64,000 nucleotides of DNA, from the NCBI RefSeq assembly GCF_028640845.1, contig NC_080539.1:364747016-364811015 (forward strand), read 5' to 3'. This document shows, piece after piece, positions 51,597 to 61,102 of the stretch; within the stretch, counting starts at the first letter, position 1; each line of letters starts with the position of its first letter. Position numbers and translations under genes: made by a program. The notes under the pieces are model-generated. The model saw only the letters and a list, made by a program, of their open reading frames with translations, was not told where the DNA came from and did no database searches. The stretch is from Ahaetulla prasina (lineage: Eukaryota; Chordata; Lepidosauria; Squamata; Colubridae).

Positions 51597-52612
51597 CTTG
51601 TCCTTGATTTATAACCATAACCGAGCCCACAAATTCAGTCTTAAGTCGTGACAGTTGTCAAGAAGGTGCCCAGTGACCACAACCAATTTTACCCTTTTTG
51701 GTGGCAATCATTAAGTGAAAACTGCGGTCGTGTAAGCGAACCCATTGTTCGCTGTGGAGTATGTTTTCTTGTGACTGAGGCCCAAGTAGTGATTACCAAA
51801 CACAATTATTCCTGAACAAACATATTTTATTAAAACAGCTAAGAATTAATTCATTCTCAGCTTAGTCCAAAACAAATTCTTCATAAACAGTCCTTTGGCC
51901 TTATCGCCAACTTTTGTTGTCTTTAGCAACCCGCCAAAGGTTTTTCTTGGCAAAAACCCCACAAAGTTCAAGAGACGCTGACAAGAAGCAATGGAATCAA
52001 CGTCGCTTTTCTACAAAGAAACCAATGGCTCATTGCTGCTCTTTTAAGCCTATGGGAGGGGCCAATCATCTCCTGGCCTTACTCCCAAGTTGTCCTTTTC
52101 ACTTCAGCAGCTCTTGCCTTCTGGCAGCTCTTCTCATGCATGCACTAGGAACAGGTTTCTCCTGTTCCTCTGCCTCTCTGCTGTCCGCCTCTGGATGCTC
52201 CAGAGTCCATGCATTGGTCTCAGATGGCCCTGCCCCATCTCTGCCTCCATCCGGGCCTTCCCCTGACTCCAGAACTGGCCCATTGTCCTCCCCAGCCTCC
52301 TCACTGTCCGACTCTGCTACCAAATCTGCAGGCAGCTGGTGGACCACAACATGTTTTGCCAGAAATCTACTGAAGTAAAGACCGATTTCTGTCAAAAATA
52401 TTGTAAATCACAGCTGCCTGACTGCAGGTCACTGCAAGTGCCTGTAAATACAGGGTGGTTGCCGAACACCCAAAATCACAATGACCATAGGGAGGGGGAG
52501 GGGAGTCCAGCCGTTGGAACTTTGGAACCAGATTGTAAGTACCTTGTGGGTGGTCTGTCGTAATTTGCATGGTCGCTAAACAACCAGTTTTTAAGTCGAG
52601 GGCTACCTGTAT
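51597..52612 (+). mobile_element. Tigger-like MITE split by LTR-B
   Basis: The left part (51597-51766) starts TGTCCTTGATTTATAACC. The right end, TTTAAGTCGAGGGCTACCTG, is at about 52590-52610. The stretch 52357-52560 is only weakly like the family, so further rearrangement is possible. Confidence 0.65.
51767..52351 (-). mobile_element. Solo LTR, family LTR-B
   Basis: On the minus strand it starts TGTTGTGGTCCACCAGC and ends GGCCTCAGTCACAAGA. A perfect 5-bp duplication TGTTT flanks it (51762-51766, 52352-52356). Blocks such as GAGGAACAGGAGAAACC are shared with the other LTR-B copies. Confidence 0.9.
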
Positions 52613-53354
52613 ACGAGGCAGGTACCTCAGCAGGTGTGCAGAAAATGATATTTTTTTGGTATCCTACTGCCTCTTTCTGCAAAATTTCAGCATTCCAATC
52701 TTAGCTGTTCCCCTCTTCCTCCCCTTTGCCACGGTCTCCTTCCATCAAACGAGGAAGAGGGCTGTGTGTGTGTGTGTGTGTGTGTGTGTATGCAGGCGTG
52801 TGTGCATGTGTGTGTGTGTGTATATACGCAAGGGACACTCATTATATCCCCATCTATAAGCAATGATGTCTGGTGGGCGCTGTGACATTTCTCGCCGTTT
52901 GAGAGCAGGAAAAGACAATAACTCACGTCTAGCCCTTTCGCTCATGAAGACAAATGGCTGTACGGAGATTAGTTTCTTAGCATATGTGCGTGTGTGTGGT
53001 TGCCGTTGGGATCTGTGCAGCGATCTTGTGTTCTCTGGGTTTGCCAGAGAAGAGCGAGAAAGCGGGAGGAGATAAATGGATTCCTCCCCCAGCCCAAGGG
53101 CCACCATATCTGAACTTTCTTCCAAGAGATGCTTGGCAAGTCGATTGCCTCAAGTGGGCAGCCTGGAAACACATGTTAAATAAACAACTATGTTTATGTT
53201 TTTTGTATATATTTTAAGAGCTCCCCAGTGACTTTAATGGGGCATCTTCCATCATTTTATCCGGGGGGGGGGGAAACCTAGAAGATAAACACTGTTCCGA
53301 AGTCCCAAAATGAACTCGGAGGGTTGAGGGGTTTAACTAAGCCTTCTTGCTCAG
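52613..53354. other. Repeat-poor stretch with TG microsatellites
   Basis: TG tracts at 52762-52788 and 52806-52820. Open frames of 70-126 codons around 52745-53217 occur on both strands and overlap; none has a domain. No gene called. Confidence 0.4.
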
Positions 53355-53428
53355 TATTCAGAAAGTAGAGGCAGCCCTCGACTTACAACGGTATTCAGAA
53401 AATAGAGGCAGTCCTCGACTTACAACGG
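53355..53428 (+). repeat. 37-bp tandem duplication at a MITE end
   Basis: Units 53355-53391 and 53392-53428 differ at two positions. Each contains GAGGCAG(C/T)CCTCGACTTAC, the terminus of the Tigger-like MITE. Confidence 0.92.
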
Positions 53429-54313
53429 TTCGTGTAGTGCAGTGGTTCTCAACCTTTATAGTGCTGTGACCCCTTTAATACAATTCCCCATGATGTGGCG
53501 ACCCCAACCGTAAAATGCGCCTCAGCAGTTGCAGAAGGGGGGAAAAAGCGGCAAACTGTTTTTTTGAATTTATCGCGCCTGAAGCCGTTTTGGCTAGCGA
53601 TCTGAACTGCTTGCGATTGCCTTGAGGACAGAGGCATTAAAGCAGAGACTCCTCCCCTATTAAGTTTATCGCGCCTGAAGCCAGATTAGGCTAGCGATTG
53701 GGAGTGATTGTAGCTGACTTGAGAGGGAGACATCAGAGCAAAGATTTCTCTCTTTGTTAATTCATCGCGCCTGAAGCCGAATTCGGCTAGCGATTTGAAG
53801 AGCCTGCAGTTGGCTTGTGGAGTCAACCATTGGAGCGCGATTCTTCGACTCGCAAGTATACTTCCCATATTTCCGGTGGTCTTAGGCGACCCCTGGCAAA
53901 TTGTCATTCGACCCCCAAAGGGGTCGCGACCCACAGGTTGAGAACCGCTGGTGTAGTGACTGTTCAAAGTTACAGAGGCACTGAAAAAAGCGACTTATGA
54001 CTGTTTTTCATACTTGCAACCGTTGGGGCGTTCCCTGTGGTCACGTGATCAAAATTTAGACGCTTGGCAACTAACTCATATTGATGAGGTTTGTGGGGTC
54101 ATGTGACCAGCTTTGGCGACTTTCTGACAAGCACAGTCAGTGAGGAAGCCAGGTTCACTTAACAACCGTGTTGCTAACTTAACAACTGCAGTGGTTCAGT
54201 TAACAACTGTGGCAAGAAAGGTCGGAAAATGGGGCAAAATTGACATAACTGTCTCACTTAGCAACATAGAAATTTTGGGCTCAGTTGTGGTCGTAAATCG
54301 AGGACTACCTGTA
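53392..54313 (-). mobile_element. Tigger-like MITE split by a SPIN-like hAT
   Basis: The left end is the duplicated terminus above. The right part (53951-54313) runs ACTGTTCAAAGTTACAGAGG to TAAATCGAGGACTACCTGTA. It is complete apart from the hAT insertion. Confidence 0.88.
53440..53950 (+). mobile_element. SPIN-like hAT element (511 bp, non-autonomous)
   Basis: It runs from CAGTGGTTCTCAACC to GGTTGAGAACCGCTG with a perfect 8-bp duplication GTGTAGTG (53432-53439, 53951-53958). It is collinear with 10412-10816 but keeps about 100 extra bases around 53515-53565 and 53780-53840. No transposase coding sequence is seen. Confidence 0.88.
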
Positions 54314-54339
54314 TCCAGCAAATACATGAACCTTTAGAG

Positions 54340-54466
54340 CAGGGATCTTCAACCTTGGCAACTTTAAGACATGTGGATTTCAACTCCCAGAGTTCAAAGC
54401 CAGCAAAGCAAAACTCTGGGAGTTGAAGTCCACACGTCTTAAAGTTGCCAAGGTTGGAGATCCCTG
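54340..54466. mobile_element. Palindromic hAT MITE
   Basis: The ends CAGGGATCTTCAACCTTGG and its near complement flank arms joined by CAAAGCCAGCAAAGC. Flanks CTTTAGAG and CTCTAGAG match at 7 of 8. Confidence 0.88.
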
Positions 54467-54505
54467 CTCTAGAGTACCCTCATATGCATACACAAGGAAC
54501 ACATA

Positions 54506-54891
54506 CAGGTAGTCCTCGACCTAAAACCGCAATGGAGTCCAACATTTATGTTGCTAAGTGAGAAATTTGTTAAGTGAATTTTGCACCATTTTACAACGTT
54601 TCTTTCCTCAGTTTTTAAGTGAATCACTGTACTTGTTAAGTTAGTAACCAAGTTGTAAAGTGAATCGGGCTTCCCCATTGACTTTGCATGTCAAGAAGCT
54701 CACAAAAGGGGATCACATGACCCTGGGACACTGCAACCGTCATAAATATGAACCAGTTGCCAAGCGTCTGAATTCTGATCATGGGGATGCTGCAACAGTC
54801 ATTAGGTGTGAAAAATGGTCCCAGGTCATTTTTTCCAGTGCTGTTGTAACTTCGGTCACTAAATGAACTGTTGTAAGTCAAGGACTATCTG
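54506..54891 (+). mobile_element. Tigger-like MITE, full length (386 bp)
   Basis: It starts CAGGTAGTCCTCGACCTAAA and ends AAGTCAAGGACTATCTG, with TA on both sides. It is one of the most complete copies in the window. Confidence 0.92.
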
Positions 54892-55139
54892 TATTCTCTC
54901 CTATGTATCTCCCTGATGCAAAGTCATCCTACTGGTTTTCTTCTCTCATTTAGTTCCTTCCTAGCAGAAGTAGGAGGAGTAATAATATCAGCAACAGTAG
55001 CTGTGGACTGTGCAAATGACCTTGGGAGGCAGAAGAAAGAGGCACAGCCTAGACAACCATCACACAAAAGGTACTTTCGCCTCCCAGAAAGAATGGGGGA
55101 TTTGGGAAAGGACCCTTCCTAATTTTCCAGACAACAAAA

Positions 55140-56060
55140 AAAGAAGAAGAAGAATGGTCTAAAACTTGGCAACTCCAAATCTCAACTACCAAATGCTCAG
55201 TCTTACATATTGGCAAAAAGAACCAAAACACTAAGTTCAAGCTTGATGGACATTACCTTACAGATGACCCCCACCCTGTTAAATACCTTGGAGTTTTAAT
55301 ATCAAATGATCTAAGTGCCAAAGCCCACTGCAACTACATCACAAAAAAGGCTCTAAGAGTTGTATACCTAATCTTACGTAGCTTCTTTTCCAAAAACACT
55401 ACACTACTAACCAGAGCATATAAAACATTTGTTAGACCAATTCTTGAATACAGCTTGCCTGTCTGGAACCCATACCACATTTCTGATATCAACACAATTG
55501 AACGTATCCAGAAATATTTTACAAAAAGAATTCTCCACTCCTCCGAATACAACAAAATACCTTATGCCACCAGACTTGAAATCCTGGGTTTAGAAAATTT
55601 AGAACTCCGCCGCCTTTGACAGGACCTGTGTTTAACTCATAGAATCATCTATTGCAATGTTCTTCCTGTTGAAAACTTCTTCAGCTTCAATCATAACAAT
55701 ACAAGAGCAAACAATAGATTTAAACTTAATGTTAACCGCTCAATCTTGATTGCAGAAAATATGACTTCTATAACAGAGTTATTAATGCTTGGAACACATT
55801 ACCTGACTCTGTGGTCTCTTCTCAAAATCCCAAAATCTTTAACCAAAAACTATCTACTATTGACCTCACCCCATTCCTAAGAGGTCTATAAAGGGCGTGC
55901 ATAAGAGCACAAACTTACCTACCATTCCCTGTCCTATTTTTCCTCTTCATTATATCCAATTAATATAGTTATTATATACTTATGTAATATATGCTTATAT
56001 ATTATATAGTTATTTCATGTTAATGCTTATATATACTGTTATGACAAAATAAATAAATAA
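55140..56060 (+). pseudogene. LINE reverse transcriptase C-terminal relic (CR1/L3- or Rex1-like)
   Basis: The plus strand reads LHIGKKNQNTKFKLDGH, VKYLGVLISNDLSAKAHC, LTRAYKTFVRPILEYSLP, WNPYHISDINTIERIQKYF and ATRLEILGLENLELRRL, then TGA at about 55617. Coding-like sequence continues in other frames to about 55890, and the 3' end is an AAAT tail. The YLGVLI...VRPILEY...WNPY...IERxQ order is that of the region after the RT core in CR1/Jockey-type LINEs. It is distinct from the main CR1 family here. Confidence 0.75.
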
Positions 56061-56145
56061 AAAAGAAAAGAAAAGAAATGGAGATATATTTTCAGTCTTG
56101 CAAGATTCTGCTAATGTAATTTTATAATGCAGGAAGTCCTTGACA

Positions 56146-56199
56146 AAATAGAATAGAATAGAATAGAATAGAATAGAATAGAATAGAATAGAATAGAAT
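56146..56199 (+). repeat. (AATAG)n microsatellite, CR1 tail
   Basis: About eleven AATAG units lead straight into ACAGAGATGGAAGGGACC, the CR1 3' end in reverse. Confidence 0.95.
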
Positions 56200-56265
56200 A
56201 ACAGAGATGGAAGGGACCTTGGAGGTCTTCTAGTCTAACCCCTGCTTAGGCTGGAAACCCTATAC

Positions 56266-57369
56266 CTGTGATGGTGAACCTATGGCACACGTGCCACAGA
56301 TGGCACACATAGCCATATCAGTGGGCACACGAGCTCACCTCCGGCCTGATTTTCGGGCCTTCTGGGCCCCATAGAAGTAGCAGAAGTTTCCTGCCTCCTG
56401 TTGTGTCTTGCCGCTCTCACAGCAGCCGGGGCCTTCTTATCTGCTCCCGAACACGGAGGAATGTATGCCTCCCACCCCCAGTCCTGGCTCCATGCCCAGA
56501 CAAGCTGAAGAGGAGGGGGCACCTCCCGGTCCCAGCCCTGGCTCCATGCCCAAGCAGGCTGCAGAGGAGGGAGCAACCCCCCGCCCCAGCCCTGGCTCCA
56601 TGCCCCGGCAAGCAGACAGCTAGACCCCTCCCCCTCCTCCACAGCATGTGAGCCTGAGGAAAGTTTATTTCCAACAGCTGCTGATTGGAGTGACCCTCGC
56701 ATCAGAAGACTGGATAGGCGGAGGCAACAGAAGGAAGGGAGGGGCAGGTCTTAATGAGTGCTGAGTCATGGAGCCACACCTCATGGCCTATATAAAGGAT
56801 CTGCTTTCTGGCAGTCTCTGAGTCAGGCAAAGTCGAACTTATCTTGCTGAAGTCACTTTCTGGTCTCCTGCCTCCTCTGAGGACTTTGCTAGGACTTTGG
56901 GCAGAGCTGCAGAGGCAAGCCTGATTCGGATTTCCCTGACCCGGCCGTCAGCGGAGGAGTGGGACACGACACCTCCGGAGGGCCTGGGGGTGGTGAGGAA
57001 GGCCCGTTTTTCTCTCTCACCTGGCTCCAGAGCCTATCTAGGAGTCTGGGGAGGGCAAAAACAGCCTTTCCCACCCCCACCCAGAGGCCCTCTGGAGGCC
57101 AGAAACTGCCCGTTTGCCAACTTCCAGTTAGACAGGAAGTGACATTTTTTGCTGTCCCCAGCCTCCAGAGACTCCTAGAGAGGCTCTCGAGCCAGGTGAG
57201 AGAGAAAAACGGGCCTACCGGGCCATCGCATGCCAGGAGCAGGAGGGGATGGGGGCTCATGCGCGCATGCACAGGGTGCATAGAATTATGGATGTGGGCA
57301 TGCACGTGTGTGACCCCCTCCAGACCCCTGCCTCCTGGCACACCATGGCAAAAAGGTTAACCATCACTA
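56266..57369 (+). mobile_element. hAT MITE (GATGGTGAACC type) split by LTR-A
   Basis: It runs from CTGTGATGGTGAACC to GGTTAACCATCACTA with a perfect 8-bp duplication CCCTATAC (56258-56265, 57370-57377). GGCACACGTGCC is subterminal. Removing the LTR leaves about 530 bp. Confidence 0.92.
56399..56971 (+). mobile_element. Solo LTR, family LTR-A, with three minisatellite units
   Basis: It runs from TGTTGTGTCTTGCCG to GACACGACA with a perfect 5-bp duplication CCTCC (56394-56398, 56972-56976). TATATAAA lies at 56789-56796. Three units spaced 54 bp (about 56475-56620) each contain CCTGGCTCCATGCCC. The open frame through them is a by-product of the in-frame period. Confidence 0.9.
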
Positions 57370-57472
57370 CCCTATACCATTTCAGACAAATGATTATCCA
57401 ATCTCTTCTTAAAAAACTTTCAGCGATGGAGCACCCACAATTTTGGGAGGCAAGTTGTTCCACTGGTTATGG

Positions 57473-57778
57473 TGACATTTTTCACACTTACGACCATTCC
57501 AGCATCCCCATGGTCATGTGATCAAAATTCGGTACACTTGGCAACTAGTTCATATTTATGAAGGTTGCAGGGTCCCGGGGTCACTTTTGGGACATTATGA
57601 TGAGCAATGTCAGTGGGGAAATCAGATTCACTTAACAACCGTCGTATTAACTTAACAACTGCAGTGAGAAGTGTGGCGAGGAAGATCATAAAACGAGGCA
57701 AACTTCCTTTCACAAATGTCTCACTTTGCAACATAAATTTTGGGCTCCATTGTGGCCGTAAATCAAGGATTACCTGCA
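57473..57778 (-). mobile_element. Tigger-like MITE, left end missing
   Basis: GTGACATTTTTCACACTTAC starts it and TAAATCAAGGATTACCTG ends it. Confidence 0.82.
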
Positions 57779-58181
57779 AAGATAGAGCTAGTACCTCTGT
57801 TGATACTTCTTTGTCTGGACTACCTCGCAGGGCTGACAGGCAGACAGAGGAAATCCAGAGATCCTAAGGTTTGGATGGCTACAGTCTAAAACCAGTTCTC
57901 TAAAGAAAAGGGAAGATTTTAATGTATGCCCTAAATAGCTCATAAATAAATGCCTTCTTATAACTTAATAGTCAAGAAATCTCTTGAAAGACCCCCTCAC
58001 CTGATATATTTCAGCTTTGGGATTAAGAAAAATCTTCTCTGTTTGACATTTTGATTCCCGGCTCAAATGTTCCACAGCAGTTTGCCACTAACAAAATGTC
58101 AGCACTAAAACATCTGCACTGGGGGTAATGCTTCAGCCCCCCACGTATTTGGTTACGGCTCCTGGGGAATCCTGCCACTAA

Positions 58182-58214
<33 letters not shown>

Positions 58215-58616
58215 CACAAAGAGAACCCCATAGAGATCTGATTGCAAATGGCGAGAAGCCGAGCAATATTTGCATCCCCCGATATAAACTTTCTGTTCTG
58301 GGAATCCCAGCCGTTTATGATTCAGCTGGCATTTTGTTAGAATAATTTGGTGGAGTGGAATTATACAAAATGTCAATTGAATTCGCAAAATTGGATTTGC
58401 TGGTGGCTCAGTCTTGAGTGATCAAACTCCTCCTGAGGAACTGGCTTTCTTTGGGATGAACGCTAAATTCCACCTCCTAGGGAGTATCCCACTGCAGCTT
58501 CTCTGCAGGTGTCTGAACTGCCCTCTTTCTGACCCGCCTCTGAGAATTGAGGACCAATTTAAGCTAGGGATACCACCAGGCACAACATGGCTACTTTGGG
58601 TCATGTGACTGGCAGG
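57779..58616. other. Repeat-poor stretch, candidate conserved noncoding DNA
   Basis: It contains GATTGCAAATGGCGAGAAGC, CAATATTTGCATCC (octamer-like ATTTGCAT) and TCAATTGAATTCGCAAAATT. CA/CT tracts lie at 58186-58218. No exon called; the regulatory interpretation is inference. Confidence 0.35.
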
Positions 58617-58624
58617 GAGGGGGA

Positions 58625-58932
58625 CAGAGGTGGGTTTCAGCAGGTTCTGACCAGATCTGGAGAACCGGTAGGGGAAATTTTGAGAAATTCGAAGAACCGG
58701 TAGTAAAAATTCTGACTGGCCCCACCCCCATCTATTCTCTGCCTCCCAACTCCCAGCTTATCGGGAAGAAATGGGGAGTTTGCGGTAATTTTCCCCTGGA
58801 TTGAGGAGAGAATGGAGATTTTACAATATCCTTCCCCTGCCACGCCCACCAAGCCACACCCACCAAGCGATGCCACGCCCACCAAGCCACACCCACAGAA
58901 CCGGTAGTAAAAAAAATTGAAACCCACCACTG
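58625..58932 (-). mobile_element. GGTG-hAT MITE
   Basis: It runs from CAGAGGTGGGTTTCAGCAGG to TTGAAACCCACCACTG. Flanks GAGGGGGA and GAGTGGGA match at 7 of 8. Confidence 0.88.
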
Positions 58933-58989
58933 GAGTGGGACATAGAATGGAGGAGTCAGCAACATTCCAAGCTGCTGCTGCAGTGCCTG

Positions 58990-59285
58990 TGTGGGAAGAA
59001 ATATCTGGTTCAGTTCCAAGCCGGGAGAAGGACACTGGAAACATGGAGGCAGATTGGAAAGATGGTTTAATGATGCAGCAGAAACACATAGGTTCTGGGC
59101 AGCTGACCACACGGAATTGAGAGTGGGAGGAGCGGGACTTCTCTTGGACTTTGCACTTGAGCTTCCTATTCCTGTGCAAGAACATGTGTTCTATTGGTTG
59201 TTGTCAGTCTCCCATGGGGCCATGTAGGGGTTATGTAGGGGTCATAGCTGGCTCTATAGGCAAAGTACAAATCCTAGGTGTTTGT
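58990..59285 (+). repeat. Dispersed repeat, copy 2 (unclassified)
   Basis: TATCTGGTTCAGTTCCAAGC, GATGGTTTAATGATGCAGCA, GCTTCCTATTCCTGTGC and GGGTTATGTAGGGGTCATAG repeat in the order found at 39428-39790. Confidence 0.6.
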
Positions 59286-59382
59286 CTGAGTTACGTTTGG
59301 TTGAGGTTTCTGAGGGTGATGGAATAATTCCTCTTGTGGCTTAATGGCTTTTTCCTGTGTTGGATCTTGGATGAGGATATTT

Positions 59383-59597
59383 CAGGTGTGAAATCCAGCA
59401 GGTTCTGACAGGTTCTGGAGAACCAGTAGCAGAAATTTTGATTAGTTCGGAGAACCGGCAAATGCCACCTCTGGCTGGCTGGCTCCACAGAAGGGTGGGA
59501 ATGGAGATTTTGCAGTATCCTTCTCCTGGAAGTGGGGGGATGTCCCACCAAGCCACGCCCACAGAACCGGTAGTAAAAAAATTGAATTTCACCACTG
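59383..59597 (-). mobile_element. GGTG-hAT MITE
   Basis: It runs from CAGGTGTGAAATCCAGCAGG to TTGAATTTCACCACTG. Flanks GGATATTT and GGGTATTT match at 7 of 8. Confidence 0.9.
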
Positions 59598-59848
59598 GGG
59601 TATTTGCTTATGAATAGAGCTATCTGTCTCTTTATCTCTTAAGTGCTGACATCTGCTGTGGGATATTAAGAAAAGGTGGGGTCTGCTTTCTCCCGCTAAA
59701 AAAAACATGATTCTCCATTTCTCATCCAGGAAAATATAATATTCTGCCTTTTTAATATTTCTGAAAATATTTCATTCTTCTAGAAGAGGGGTGGGTGCTA
59801 ACTTTCTACACCTGTTCCTCAGGAATGCATTGGCAACTGGCACACGGT

Positions 59849-59971
59849 TTCAACCTTAGCCACTCTAAGAAATGTAGACTTCAATTCCCAGAATTCCCTA
59901 GACAGCCATGTTGGCTGGGGAATTCCGGGAGTTGAAGTCTACACATCTTAGAGTGGCTAAGATTGAGAAAC
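59849..59971. mobile_element. Palindromic hAT MITE, divergent
   Basis: GTTTCAACCTTAGCCACTC and its complement near 59945-59968 bound arms with GTAGACTTCAATTCCCAG. The terminal CAGGGG is lost. Confidence 0.75.
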
Positions 59972-60051
59972 ACTGCACTGGTGGATTTTTTTTCGGGAAT
60001 ATTTTTGTTTTTTTGCAGTCCTCTTTCAACTCAATTTTTCTGTTTCTTTCT

Positions 60052-60395
60052 CTTTCTATTGCTAAGCAAGGTGACTGTTAAGTGAGCCGTATCTGATTTT
60101 ATGACCCTTTTTGCCACCGCCGTTAAGTGAATCATGAAGTAGTTGTTAAGTAAATCACACAGATGTTATGCGAATCCGGTTTCCTTCATTGAATTTACTT
60201 GTCGGAAGCTGGCTGGGAAGGTCACAAATGACGATCCCATGATCCCTTCAGCTGTCATAAATACATGCTGGTTGCCAAGCACCCAAATTTTCTTCACGTG
60301 ACTGTAGAGAAGCTGCGATGGTTAAAAGTGCAAGGACGGATCAAAAGACAATTTTTTTCAGTGCAATTGTAACATTGAAAGGTCACTAAATTAAT
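60052..60395 (+). mobile_element. Tigger-like MITE, left end missing
   Basis: TATTGCTAAGCAAGGTGAC starts it; GTGCAATTGTAACATTG and AAGGTCACTAAATTAATG lie near its right end. Confidence 0.78.
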
Positions 60396-60401
60396 GTCTG
60401 T

Positions 60402-60705
60402 AGAGATCTTCAATCATCCAGGTCACAGGTGTCACAAAGGTGCTTTTCCAAAAGGCAGCTGGATTTTAATAATAATAATAACAACAACAACAACAACAAA
60501 AACAACAGAGGTGGAAGGGACCTTGGAGGCCTTCTAGTCCAACCCCCTGCCCAGGCAGGAAACCCTACAAGTTTCACTCCACATCGAAAACGTTTCTTCA
60601 GTTGTGATTGAAGAGCTGAAGAAGCTTCTTGGATGAGAACCAAAATGTTTTCAAGGAAAAAAATAGAGAGAGTCCAACTGCCTTTTGGAAGAGCATTTTT
60701 GGGAC
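60402..60705. repeat. Foldback-family repeat split by a CR1 tail
   Basis: AGAGCTGAAGAAGCTTCTTG, GGATGAGAACCAAAATG and GTCCAACTGCCTTTTGG match the arms at 26939-27614. The left flank has GAGATCTTCAATCATCCAGG. A CR1 end interrupts it. Confidence 0.65.
60470..60571 (-). mobile_element. CR1 LINE, extreme 3' end with (AAT/AAC)n tail
   Basis: The microsatellite AATAAT...AACAAC (60470-60505) leads to GGTGGAAGGGACCTTGGAGG and CCAGGCAGGAAACCCTAC. About 65 bp of CR1 are kept. Confidence 0.87.
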
Positions 60706-60735
60706 ACTAAGTGAATGATTGTAAGTTGAGGACTA

Positions 60736-61102
60736 CAGGTAGACCCCAAAATTTCTGTTGCTAAGTGAGGCATTTGTTAAGTGAGTTTTGCCCCATTTTA
60801 TGACCTCCTTGTCACAGTTGTTAAGTGAATCCCTGCAATTGTTAATTTAGTAACATGGTTGTTAAGTGAATTGGGCTACCCCATTGTCTTTGCTTGTCAC
60901 AAAAGGGGATCACATAACCCCAGGACACTGCAACCGTCGTAAACTTGAGTCCGTTGCCAAGCATCTGAATTTTGATCATGTGACTATGGGGATGCCTCAC
61001 TGGTTGTTAGTGTGAAAAACAGTCATCAGTCACTTTTTTCAGTGCCGTTGTAACTTTGAACGGTCACTAAACAATGAACTGTTGTAAGTCAAGGACTACA
61101 TG
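60736..61102 (+). mobile_element. Tigger-like MITE, full length
   Basis: It starts CAGGTAGACCCCAAAATTTC, with a small terminal deletion, and ends AAGTCAAGGACTACATGTG. Confidence 0.87.

Larger units (their letters stand above)
56200..57472 (-). mobile_element. CR1 LINE 3' end split by a hAT MITE
   Basis: The left part (56200-56265) is the 3' UTR. After the hAT MITE it resumes at 57370 with CATTTCAGACAAATG, the sequence that follows in intact copies, and ends near 57472. Confidence 0.9.

Noticed and set aside
52745..53217. Possible small gene around the TG repeats
   Set aside because: Frames occur on both strands and partly read the TG microsatellite; no domain was found.
56403..56651. Proline-rich repeat protein (SPGSMPRQ units)
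   Set aside because: It lies inside a solo LTR and arises because the 54-bp minisatellite period is a multiple of three.
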